Positions 1 through 7,775 of a stretch of 64,000 bases of DNA are shown in pieces. Source of the stretch: an uncultured Aquimarina sp. (GTDB taxonomy: Bacteria > Bacteroidota > Bacteroidia > Flavobacteriales > Flavobacteriaceae); assembly GCF_947496855.1 (NCBI RefSeq), contig NZ_CANMED010000003.1, positions 1 through 64,000 of the forward strand. Direction: 5' to 3'. The notes under the pieces were generated by a model, which was not told the origin of the DNA, searched no databases, and was given only the letters and a program-made list of their open reading frames with translations. Made by a program: the position numbers and the translations under genes. Numbering within the stretch: position 1 is the stretch's first letter; every line of letters starts with the position of its first letter.

Positions 1-84
1 GATCAAATAGTTTATCTTCGCTATCGCTGCGTAAACGATTTAATCAACGACGCTAAGGCTGAGTTTAGTACGACGTTGTGCGTC
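1..84 (+). repeat. 3' part of an attC-like cassette site
   Basis: The right end carries the box GTTGTGCGTC (75-84) just before the first gene. Its reverse complement recurs after that cassette as ACGCACAAC (ending at 925). The left half of the site lies outside the window or is diverged, so only the right boundary box is well supported. Confidence 0.45.
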
Positions 85-106
85 ATTCAATCAAAATTAA
101 TTTAAT

Positions 107-559
107 ATGATTAAAAAATGGTTTCAAAACCTTTTTAAACAAAAAAATAATATCAATCTTGAAATAATTAAAAATGCTATAATTGATTATAGAAATGACG
201 GCAAAAGGTTGATGTTTGAACTTGGGAAAAAATACGCTCTTGATATTGAAAATAAAGAAGATTATGAAAAACTAATTTCTAGAGCTAATGAAAATGTTCC
301 TAGAAGAGGAGAACTCTCAAAAAGATGGAATTATAGTTTTCACGGAGGTGAATGCGGATTTTATAACAAAAAACATCAATTGCGGGTCGAAGTGGTACTA
401 AGTAATCCTCCCGAATTCGGACATATTGATTCCTGGTTTCTTTTATCTTACATGGAATCTACTGAAAAATACAAAAGTGAAGTTATAGGAATTGATTGGC
501 AAGAACTAAAATTGTCAATCGAGACATTATATTTAAAAGGTGAAATTGAAAACATATGA
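107..559 (+). CDS. Small cytoplasmic protein, possibly DUF6896-like
   Basis: This is a 150-residue protein with no signal peptide or membrane segment. A conserved-looking core, W74-N-Y-S-F-H-G-G81 followed by C83, is followed by a hydrophobic strand and the segment HIDSWFLLSY (about 106-115). This resembles the HG...C...D.W layout I associate with DUF6896, a family often found near polymorphic toxins. The match is from memory and tentative. It overlaps the next gene by four bases (ATGA), so the two are probably translated together and moved as one two-gene cassette. No catalytic motif is recognised. Confidence 0.7.
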   Translation: MIKKWFQNLFKQKNNINLEIIKNAIIDYRNDGKRLMFELGKKYALDIENKEDYEKLISRANENVPRRGELSKRWNYSFHGGECGFYNKKHQLRVEVVLSNPPEFGHIDSWFLLSYMESTEKYKSEVIGIDWQELKLSIETLYLKGEIENI

Positions 560-909
560 ATGAATTTGAATTTATTACTGATGAAGGTTTTTTTATTTGG
601 AATTCCTGTACTGTATTTCACGGGTATGTAAAATCTGGTGAAATACAAACAAATGACAAAATTAAACTAGATTCTAAAGATGGAATTATAAATGCTAAAG
701 TCAAATTAATGATTACTCTTTCAAATAGAGAGATTATTAACAAATCAATACAAAGCGAAAAAATTGCTATCGGAATTGACAGGTTTGAAAAACAAGATTT
801 AAATATTTTTTGGAATAAATATGATCCAGATGTAGATGAAATCGCTCCAAAAATGGAAGAAATTCTTAAAATAGAGTATCCACTAGTAATTACTAAAAGT
901 GACTCCTAA
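556..909 (+). CDS. EF-Tu domain II-like beta-barrel protein
   Basis: A 117-residue protein with no signal. The segment GYVKSGEIQTNDKIKL (about 24-39), followed by a strand-rich stretch ending in SEKIAIGIDRFEKQD, has the layout of translation-factor domain II (G.V.SG.I..GD.+.I ... A..G..V.I.L.G). There is no GTPase domain, so it is a stand-alone barrel. It may bind RNA, tRNA or a translation factor, or only share the fold. The ATGA overlap couples it to the upstream gene. The stop at 907-909 lies only nine bases before the downstream attC-like site. Function is unknown; the fold assignment is moderate. Confidence 0.7.
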   Translation: MNEFEFITDEGFFIWNSCTVFHGYVKSGEIQTNDKIKLDSKDGIINAKVKLMITLSNREIINKSIQSEKIAIGIDRFEKQDLNIFWNKYDPDVDEIAPKMEEILKIEYPLVITKSDS

Positions 910-914
910 AAAAC

Positions 915-1091
915 GAACGCACAACAAGATATATGTGATCATAGCTGTTTAGTGATAAATCGAAAGGTCTTTGTATATTTATGAAGGCGCAATGCTTGCA
1001 AAAGGAAAAATATAGCAACCAATGCGCAGAAAACGTCGACAGTTAGGTAACATTTGCCACAGCTACGACACATATATTAAACGTTATAAGC
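915..1091 (+). repeat. attC-like site 1 (long type)
   Basis: Starts with the box ACGCACAAC (917-925) and ends with GTTATAAGC (1083-1091). The inner arms ATATATGTG (929-937) and CACATATAT pair exactly. Further in, AGCTGT (943-948) and ACAGCT pair, and GGCGCA pairs with TGCGC. The first box matches the start of its own cassette (75-84); the last box matches the end of the next cassette (2263-2271). TATATTTA at 974-981 resembles a Bacteroidetes -7 element pointing to the next gene. Confidence 0.8.
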
Positions 1092-1167
1092 AATTTTCTC
1101 TAAATTTCAAGGTAACAATTTTATTAAAAAAGACACTTACCTATATACATATATAAATAAAACAAAA

Positions 1168-2259
1168 ATGGGAAAAATAATATTGTGGATTGGAATAATA
1201 GGAATTAACATTTCATTAAGCGCACAAGAAACAGTTCAAGGAATTAATTTTCAGGCAGAACATGAAAGTTACAATTCAAATGGAATTCACAACTCCCATA
1301 TAAAACAATGGAACAGATTATCTTTAGCACTCAAATCAGAAAATAATTCATTTAGAATTGAGGATTGGACTTTAGGAAGTAATTCAATAAAAACTATATT
1401 ATCAGCAAATGTTAATGGTAATATCGGAATAGGAACAACAAGTCCAAATCAAGATTTAGAAATTTACAGTAGTAGTCCTGTTATTCGTTTAAGAAATTCT
1501 GTTGATGGGATAAGTTCATATGGGTGGTTAGAATTCAATGACGTAAATTCCAGAATGGGATATGTAGGATTTGGTTCAACAAGTACTAACCATTTATACA
1601 TCATGAATGAAACAGGAGGAGACATATCTATTCCTAAAGGTAACCTTGGAATCGGAACTACAAATCCAAGTCAAGATCTAGAAATTTACAGTAGTAGTCC
1701 GGTTATTCGCTTAAGAAATTCTGCAGACGGAACAAGTTCTTATGGATGGTTAGAATTTAATGATGTAAATTCAAGAATGGGATATGTAGGATTTGGTTCA
1801 ACGAGTACTAATCATTTATACATTATGAATGAAGCTGGAGGAGATATATCCATGCCTAAAGGTAATGTCGGAATCGGAACTACAAATACAGGCTCCTGGA
1901 AATTAGCAGTTAATGGAAAAATAAGAGCAAAAGAAATAAAAGTTGAAACTGGTTGGTCTGACTTTGTTTTCTTTGACGACTATCAACTACCAACTCTTGA
2001 TGAAGTGGAAAATCATATTCAATAAAATGGACACTTAAAAGATATTCCAAGTGCAAAGGAGGTAGAAAAAAATGGAATTTTCTTAGGGGAAATGGATTCC
2101 AAGTTACTCCAAAAAATAGAAGAACTAACTCTATACACTATTCAACAACAGAAAGAAATCCAAAAACTAAAGGTCCAAAAATCTCAAATTGAAAAGCAAA
2201 AAAATGAAATAGAGGAATTAAAATCATTAGTTAAACAACTGCTTAAATCTGAAAAATAA
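1168..2259 (+). pseudogene. Repeat-containing tail-fibre-like protein, in-frame stop
   Basis: The first open segment (1168-2025) encodes 285 residues: a signal peptide ending near SLSAQ, then two near-identical blocks of about 75 residues (NIGIGTTSPNQDLEIYSSSP and GIGTTNPSQDLEIYSSSP). The GIGT-NP motif is typical of Bacteroidetes fibre-like secreted proteins. A TAA at 2023-2025 interrupts the family's usual tail. Reading on in the same frame to 2259 gives [20 protein letters not shown] and a Lys/Glu-rich coiled coil, which is the normal C-terminus of such proteins. The most likely change is a single base making a sense codon TAA. It is a single-gene cassette between sites 1 and 2. Function is unknown, probably surface-located. 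Confidence 0.8.
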
Positions 2260-2262
2260 AAA

Positions 2263-2335
2263 GCTTATAACAATTTGTATAATGCATATGAACCCAGCGG
2301 GATGCAAACGCACCATACAAGAAACGTTATCATAA
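2263..2335 (+). repeat. attC-like site 2 (short type)
   Basis: Boxes GCTTATAAC (2263-2271) and GTTATCATAA (2326-2335) flank inner arms TTGTAT (2275-2280) and ATACAA. The first box is a 9/9 reverse complement of the box at 1083-1091, the start of its own cassette, but a poor match to the box at its own right end. The internal sequence is unrelated to the long-type sites, so only the architecture is conserved. Confidence 0.8.
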
Positions 2336-2381
2336 ATTAAAAAAAACATTAGACGATTAAAAATCAATAATTTACGCTAAA

Positions 2382-4508
2382 ATGGAAAAATTTATTCTTA
2401 CCTTTTGTTTACTATTTTCTATCAATTTTTGTATTGGACAAAATATAGATATTCAAATTATTGAACCTAATACTACTTTCGTTAATAAAACTTTTAATAT
2501 ACAAGTAAAAGTAGATTCCTTTTATGAAGTTTCATTAGTACAAGCAGAGATAGAAGGAAAAGTAGTAGATTTAGATATTGTAGAGCAAAATATATTCAAT
2601 GGTATTGTCGATTTTGAGGATTCCGAACAGGGAGAATATATTTTAAAAATTATCGTTAATGATGTACTTGGAAATATTAAGGAAGTAACTCAAATACTCA
2701 CATATGACTCTCCTTCTGAAATAGTGGACTTAAAACCTGTATATTATGATGTAAAACAAAACGGAAATGTTAGGATTGTATTTGACGCATTTGATAGACC
2801 ACGAACAGATTTACCAACTAATCTCTTGTATCAAGTGTTTTTGATTAGTAGCAATGGAAATACTATTTTGGAATATGACGATGATAACAATCCTATTCCA
2901 ATAATAGAATCAAACGAAGTAATTGATCAAGAATTTAATCTTTCTGAATTTATCGATTCAAAAGTTGAAATATTATATTCTGTTACTGATGCATCAAATC
3001 AAACCTTAAATATAACCTCATATTTTTTTATTGAGACAAGTCAAGCATTAAACTTAGAGTATAAAACAAATAATCATCAAATAGCCGATTTTGACGGAAA
3101 AAAGATACTATCTACTTCAAGAGGTAATTGTAATTTTTCTTTATCCGAGGACTTTAATTTGTTTGGAAATTTCAAAATTACTGACATAACTACTAGTGAA
3201 GAGAATACGATTAACTTAGAATCTCAATTTTATATAAAACAGGCACTTTTCCCTCCAATGAAATTAATAGAAGATGGAATATTATTTTCAAGTGTTAGAA
3301 ATGTTAATGATAACGAAAATTATCATAATACCCTTTTTTGGCATTCTGATAGTCAAATCGTAAAAGAATTTCCAAAGGTTATTATTGATGGCTATGATTC
3401 AAATGATCCAACTCTTTATTTTGGATTCAATAGAACATATGTTAGTGGGGATCATTATTCCAATTATTTGTTAAGACAAGAACACATATGTTTAGATCTT
3501 GAACAAACACCTGGTACAGTTTTGGTGGACTGTCATAATATTTCACCATCTTATTTTATACACAATAAAAATGATTTAGATATGTATACTCCTTTATCTG
3601 ATTTTCAAATAGAGGATGATCAAATGGGGGTTAGTAAAGTATTTGACAATGGTTCGATTTTATACTATGACGATAAAGGAGACATTGTTTTTCTTGAAAA
3701 TGGAGTAAAGACTAATATTACTTCTGATGGTGATTTTCCACGAATTAATAACACAGCTGTTAAAACAGATGGTAATTTATTCGTATACAGCAAAGTAGAA
3801 GATCACTTGTTTTCTTGGGATTATTCTAGTGTTTCGACTATATTTTTTGATTCTGAAAATAATATTGAAGAAGAATTTCGATTTGATGATACTGATTTTT
3901 CATTTAATCCAACACATTATATGATAAATAATGGTTTTGTTGCATATCAAAACCTAGGTAATCTAGGACAAGAAGTCATAATGCTAAGAACAGTATCAGG
4001 CGAAAAAATTAGAGTTTCACCGTTTGGTTCGGATTCAAGATTAGTAGCAGTAAATAACATTGGAGAAATCATATTTCAAAATGACAGAAAGTGGTATTTG
4101 TATTCTAGTGAAGGAGAAATTATTAAAATTTTAAATAATGCTGGAAATACTGGCAGTAAAGCTTATTATAAAAATGACAAATGGTTTATCAACATTGGTA
4201 ATTCCCTATTTTCTGTAAACTCCGATACAGCTTTAAGTGTTAATGATATCTCGGAAAAGATAAATTTCAGTATATACCCTAACCCCTCAACAAATACGAT
4301 TAATATCCAAAATGGTTTTTCATTGGATATAGAAAAGTATTCAATATATGACTTCTCGGGCAGAAAGGTTATAGAATACTCTGATTTTAAAAATGATAAT
4401 AATCAGGGTTTTTCAATCGATATCTCAGGATTAAAAAATGGAATTTATTTTTTAACTCTCCTTGATAAGTCTAAAAAGAGGTATAGCAAAAAACTGATTA
4501 AGGGGTAG
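2382..4508 (+). CDS. Secreted T9SS cargo protein, Ig-like and repeat body
   Basis: A 708-residue protein. Residues 1-20 form a signal peptide ending FCIGQ. Residues 20-110 look like an Ig-like beta domain (IQIIEPNTTFVNKTFNIQVK). The large central part is beta-rich with short repeated strands and could be a propeller; no catalytic motif is seen. The C-terminal 80 residues are a type A T9SS sorting domain (FSIYPNPSTNTINIQ ... ISGLKNGIYFLTLLD ... KKLIKG), so the product should be exported and anchored to or released from the outer surface. It is the sole gene of a cassette closed by matching boxes at 2326 and 4530 (10/10). A T9SS protein is unusual integron cargo. Confidence 0.88.
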   Translation: MEKFILTFCLLFSINFCIGQNIDIQIIEPNTTFVNKTFNIQVKVDSFYEVSLVQAEIEGKVVDLDIVEQNIFNGIVDFEDSEQGEYILKIIVNDVLGNIKEVTQILTYDSPSEIVDLKPVYYDVKQNGNVRIVFDAFDRPRTDLPTNLLYQVFLISSNGNTILEYDDDNNPIPIIESNEVIDQEFNLSEFIDSKVEILYSVTDASNQTLNITSYFFIETSQALNLEYKTNNHQIADFDGKKILSTSRGNCNFSLSEDFNLFGNFKITDITTSEENTINLESQFYIKQALFPPMKLIEDGILFSSVRNVNDNENYHNTLFWHSDSQIVKEFPKVIIDGYDSNDPTLYFGFNRTYVSGDHYSNYLLRQEHICLDLEQTPGTVLVDCHNISPSYFIHNKNDLDMYTPLSDFQIEDDQMGVSKVFDNGSILYYDDKGDIVFLENGVKTNITSDGDFPRINNTAVKTDGNLFVYSKVEDHLFSWDYSSVSTIFFDSENNIEEEFRFDDTDFSFNPTHYMINNGFVAYQNLGNLGQEVIMLRTVSGEKIRVSPFGSDSRLVAVNNIGEIIFQNDRKWYLYSSEGEIIKILNNAGNTGSKAYYKNDKWFINIGNSLFSVNSDTALSVNDISEKINFSIYPNPSTNTINIQNGFSLDIEKYSIYDFSGRKVIEYSDFKNDNNQGFSIDISGLKNGIYFLTLLDKSKKRYSKKLIKG

Positions 4509-4529
4509 CTATAAATTTAGTAGTAAAAC

Positions 4530-4604
4530 TTATGATAACACAAATGTATGAAGTCATAATACCCTATCGGGATATTACGCCTCATACATGCAACGTTGCC
4601 AGTA
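4530..4604 (+). repeat. attC-like site 3 (short type)
   Basis: TTATGATAAC (4530-4539) starts the site and GTTGCCAGTA (4595-4604) ends it. Inner arms TGTATGA and TCATACA are perfect complements. The first box is a 10/10 reverse complement of the box opening its own cassette (2326-2335) and clearly does not match its own right-hand box. Confidence 0.82.
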
Positions 4605-4616
4605 ATTTAAGAAACA

Positions 4617-5375
4617 TTGAGAAAACTAATAATATTCGGAATAATTTTAACCTTAATATCCTGTAATTTCTCGGACAAAAAAGCAGAACCTAACAACGAA
4701 AATGAAATGTTTGGATTATTTAAATCAAAAAAAGAACCTAATCGAAAAGAAAAAACTGAGAAGTTCTTAAAAAGTAAAGGAGTAAAAATAAATTACAATC
4801 TTCCGCATATAGAGTCTGAGGAAGAAACGACATTGAGAACACCAAAAGAAATAGCTCAAAGAGTTACTGTTTTGGCTACAACAAATATGGTTGCATTTAA
4901 TGGAATGTCAGGACAAGAAGCAACCGAATATTTAAAAAAATATAACCTTTGGGATTATGTTACGCCAGATGAAAAGGATTTTTTAGCCAATCCAACTGAC
5001 GAGAAAAAAAATCAAGAAACTTGGAAATGTGAAGGTATTTGGGTTTTAATGTGGTCACTAAAAATAATTGATGATTTAGGATTTCCAAGTGAATTATGTG
5101 ATTTGAATAATATTCCTTCGGACAAATATCCTATCGGACAAGATAAAGACCCTAATGATTTTATTAACAGAATTACGGAATCTAGAACAAAATCAGAAAT
5201 ACTTGATGTAAACGATTTATATTACCGAATAGATTGGGCTTGTGTTGACGCTAGAGTTAATGGACACGAATTAAATGGGTTGAATGCTGGAGTAGTTTAT
5301 GAAAGGCATTATACTCTAAATTGGTTGGTTAACTATATGGAACAGGAATGGGACGATGTGTCAACGGATACATAA
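4617..5375 (+). CDS. DUF4272-family lipoprotein
   Basis: The 252-residue product begins at TTG (4617). The start is chosen because it directly precedes a lipoprotein signal, RKLIIFGIILTLISC, with the lipobox Cys at 16. The rest matches DUF4272: RTPKEIAQR (about 82-90), a helix containing the NLWDYVTPDEKDFL segment, and TWKCEGIWVLMWSLKI (about 141-156). DUF4272 proteins are mostly cytoplasmic and of unknown function, so a lipoprotein version is slightly unusual. It is the only gene of a cassette whose boundary boxes (4595 and 5380) match 10/10. Confidence 0.85.
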   Translation: MRKLIIFGIILTLISCNFSDKKAEPNNENEMFGLFKSKKEPNRKEKTEKFLKSKGVKINYNLPHIESEEETTLRTPKEIAQRVTVLATTNMVAFNGMSGQEATEYLKKYNLWDYVTPDEKDFLANPTDEKKNQETWKCEGIWVLMWSLKIIDDLGFPSELCDLNNIPSDKYPIGQDKDPNDFINRITESRTKSEILDVNDLYYRIDWACVDARVNGHELNGLNAGVVYERHYTLNWLVNYMEQEWDDVSTDT

Positions 5376-5379
5376 AAAC

Positions 5380-5522
5380 TACTGGCAACAATGTATATAA
5401 AAAATAGCGAAAGTCATTGCTAACACTAAGGTTTGGGCATTTTTAGAAATTCAGCTTATGTTTATCAGAAAAGAAATCGCTTATCACCTGCCCTACGTTT
5501 CTTATACTGAACGTTGGCAATA
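5380..5522 (+). repeat. attC-like site 4 (medium type)
   Basis: Boxes TACTGGCAAC (5380-5389) and GTTGGCAATA (5513-5522). The arm GTATATAAAAAATAG after the first box pairs with the CGTTTCTTATAC segment before the last. The first box is the exact reverse complement of 4595-4604. The right half (ATCACCTGCCCTACGTTTCT) recurs in site 6 and, decayed, near 19,790. Confidence 0.78.
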
Positions 5523-5549
5523 ATTAGAAGTACACCAAAATATACATAA

Positions 5550-6041
5550 GTGAAAGTCTTAAATATTCATAAACGAACATTAACTCAACCGAAAAATATA
5601 GTTGTTGAAATACTAAAGACATTATCAACTGAAAATGATAAAGTTTGGCCAAAAGAAAAATGGCCAGAAATGAAATTCAAAGGAGGGATTAAGGTTGGAG
5701 CAAAAGGTGGACACGGACCAATAAGGTATTCTGTAGAAAAATATAATCCGAATGAAATAATTCAATTTAAGTTTAATAAACCTTATGGATTTATCGGAAT
5801 TCATAAGTTTGAAATAAAAGAATTAGATGAAAACAAAACGGAAATAAAACATACGATTGATATGAATGCTAAAGGAAAAGGAATATTGATTTGGACTTTT
5901 GCTATACGTTCATTGCATAACGCACTTATTGAAGATGGATTTGATAAAATCGAAAATAATTTATCTGGTAGTCAAAAAATAACTGAATGGAATTTTTGGA
6001 CTAAATTTCTTAGGAAACAGATTTCAAAAAGGAAAAAATAA
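5550..6041 (+). CDS. SRPBCC family protein
   Basis: A 163-residue protein starting at GTG (5550), the first start after the cassette boundary. Strand-helix order and motifs such as GPIRYSVEKYNPNEIIQFKF (about 56-75) and TEIKHTIDM fit the START/SRPBCC (polyketide cyclase-like) fold, with a long C-terminal helix lining a hydrophobic cavity. Members bind lipids or small hydrophobic ligands, or act as coenzyme Q-binding or cyclase-like proteins; nothing here selects among these. No signal peptide. It is a single-gene cassette. The closing box at 6055 matches its opening box only if a one-base insertion is allowed. Confidence 0.8.
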   Translation: MKVLNIHKRTLTQPKNIVVEILKTLSTENDKVWPKEKWPEMKFKGGIKVGAKGGHGPIRYSVEKYNPNEIIQFKFNKPYGFIGIHKFEIKELDENKTEIKHTIDMNAKGKGILIWTFAIRSLHNALIEDGFDKIENNLSGSQKITEWNFWTKFLRKQISKRKK

Positions 6042-6054
6042 CACATAAAAATAC

Positions 6055-6172
6055 GTTGCACAACAATGGCTATATTTAATCCAAAGTTTAGTGTATTTTT
6101 ATTAAGTCCGCCAAATCGGAAATTAATCGCTTTTTAATTCCCGTACTAATCAAAGTCAACCCGTTGGCAACA
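6055..6172 (+). repeat. attC-like site 5
   Basis: Starts with GTTGCACAAC (6055-6064) and ends with GTTGGCAACA (6163-6172). Inner arms are less clear than in other sites. The right-hand box matches, 9/10, the reverse complement of the box at 10461-10470, over 4 kb downstream. Confidence 0.6.
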
Positions 6173-6180
6173 ATTAAAAA

Positions 6181-6759
6181 ATGAACGAAAACATCCTAGA
6201 TACAATAAGTAATTTCTATACACCTCTATCATCTGAATGTCAACAAGATTTCTTTAGACATTCTACAATTAAAGTGTTTAAAAAAGGAGAAGTTGTTGTT
6301 CGTGAAGGTCAGTTAGCAAAAAAAGGCTATTTAATTGAGAAAGGCTGTGCTAGGGCATACTACTTAAAAGATGGAAAAGACATTTCGGATTGGTTTACCT
6401 TTGAAAATCAATTTATGGCATCTATTGTGAGCTTTTTTAGTGAAGCACCAAGTCCACATTACATTGAGTTTATTGAAGATTCTACAGTATATGAATTTAA
6501 CGAATCAACCGTAAATATGCTTTCTAAAAAGCATCATGATTTTGAGCATTTCATCAGTAAGGTCGTTACCGAAACCATGTTAGGCTTATGTGAAAGATTA
6601 CACAGTATCCAATTTAACAAAGCAGAACAGCGTTATGACTATCTTTTAAACATATATCCAAATATAACTAACCGAATACCACTAACTCATATTGCTTCTT
6701 ATTTAGGAATTACACTTGAAACCTTAAGCAGAATTCGCAACCCAAAGAACCGAATTTGA
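6181..6759 (+). CDS. Crp/Fnr family transcriptional regulator
   Basis: A 192-residue protein with an N-terminal cyclic-nucleotide-binding-like beta barrel (about 15-125: KKGEVVVREGQLAKKGYLIEKG) and a C-terminal helix-turn-helix (RIPLTHIASYLGITLETLSR, about 166-185). Bacteroidetes have many such single-copy Crp/Fnr-like regulators lacking an obvious cAMP site. It lies first in a run of five same-strand genes (oxidoreductase, DUF2867, RidA), which it probably controls. It starts nine bases after the attC-like boundary, so its promoter must lie within or upstream of site 5. Confidence 0.9.
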   Translation: MNENILDTISNFYTPLSSECQQDFFRHSTIKVFKKGEVVVREGQLAKKGYLIEKGCARAYYLKDGKDISDWFTFENQFMASIVSFFSEAPSPHYIEFIEDSTVYEFNESTVNMLSKKHHDFEHFISKVVTETMLGLCERLHSIQFNKAEQRYDYLLNIYPNITNRIPLTHIASYLGITLETLSRIRNPKNRI

Positions 6760-6814
6760 TTTATATCAAATGACACTCTCTTTTATTGATAGACCTTTGT
6801 GAAAAAGGAATACA

Positions 6815-7153
6815 ATGAAAGAAAATACCAATCAGCAATACTCTATTTGGGGGAAATGGTGGGAACCCATAAGAAAATGGTTTTACAGCATATGGTTCAC
6901 CTATGAAACCACTATTCGATTTTACGAATATTTTATTTCGGTCAACCAATATTTTACAGAACAACAGAATACTATTTCATCATACATCGGAAATATAGGT
7001 GCCCAAATTCTCAATGTATTTTGTAGCGCAGGCACATTTGTAATTTGTGTTATTTTCCTGACTGTCCCTATCATTTTTATTTTATTCAAATTCTTTAGTG
7101 TCAATAATCTAACCAATACAAGTTTTGAGCAAAAATTGAAACGGATATTGTAG
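6815..7153 (+). CDS. Small membrane protein, unknown
   Basis: A 112-residue ORF starting with a Trp/Tyr/Phe-rich N-terminus and carrying one clear membrane helix (about 67-92, FCSAGTFVICVIFLTVPIIFIL). It fits the gap between the regulator and the oxidoreductase, on the same strand. No family is recognised and its base use is less gene-like than its neighbours, so it could be a decayed remnant. Confidence 0.5.
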   Translation: MKENTNQQYSIWGKWWEPIRKWFYSIWFTYETTIRFYEYFISVNQYFTEQQNTISSYIGNIGAQILNVFCSAGTFVICVIFLTVPIIFILFKFFSVNNLTNTSFEQKLKRIL

Positions 7154-7178
7154 TGGCATTGTATAAACCGTATTAAAA

Positions 7179-7757
7179 ATGAAAAAAACACTCATCATAA
7201 ACGGCCATCCTGATAAAGAGAGTTTCAATTATGCTTTATCAGATGCTTATAAAAAAGGAGCAATCAGTTCAGGTGCAGATATTAAGGAAATCAATATCAG
7301 AGAATTGAATTTCAACCCTAATCTTCAGTTCGGATATCGAAAAAGAATGGAACTAGAACCTGATTTAATAGCTGCTCAAGAAAAATTAATTTGGGCAAAT
7401 CACATAGTTTGGGTTTACCCTGTTTGGTGGAGTTCTGTTCCCGCAATTATGAAAGGTTTTTTAGACCGTATTCTGCTCCCAGGGTTTGCATTTAAAAAGA
7501 AAGAAAATTCGTTATTGGCAGACAAATGCTTGACTGGTAAATCTGCAAGAATAATTTGTACTCTTGACCAACCGCCTTGGTATTATAGTTTGGTTTACAA
7601 AAGCCCAAGTCATAATGCTATAAAGAAAGGTACATTACATTATATAGGTGTAAAAAAAGCACGAATTATTACTATTGGTCCCATCCGATTATCTAAAGAA
7701 AAATTTAGGACAAAATGGTTGAATAAAGTAGAAAAACTTGGACAAAAGAACAGGTAG
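7179..7757 (+). CDS. NAD(P)H-dependent oxidoreductase, NQO/flavodoxin-like fold
   Basis: A 192-residue protein of the Flavodoxin_2 family (NQO1/MdaB-type quinone reductases). N-terminal KTLIINGHPDKESFNYAL (3-20) is the FMN/FAD phosphate loop, and HIVWVYPVWWSSVPAIMKGF (about 74-93) is the signature flavin-binding WWSxPA segment. It likely reduces quinones or electrophiles by two-electron transfer in the cytoplasm. It sits between a Crp/Fnr regulator and DUF2867/RidA genes, which suggests a detoxification or redox-stress group. Confidence 0.9.
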   Translation: MKKTLIINGHPDKESFNYALSDAYKKGAISSGADIKEINIRELNFNPNLQFGYRKRMELEPDLIAAQEKLIWANHIVWVYPVWWSSVPAIMKGFLDRILLPGFAFKKKENSLLADKCLTGKSARIICTLDQPPWYYSLVYKSPSHNAIKKGTLHYIGVKKARIITIGPIRLSKEKFRTKWLNKVEKLGQKNR

Positions 7758-7775
7758 AATTAATATTTTTATATT

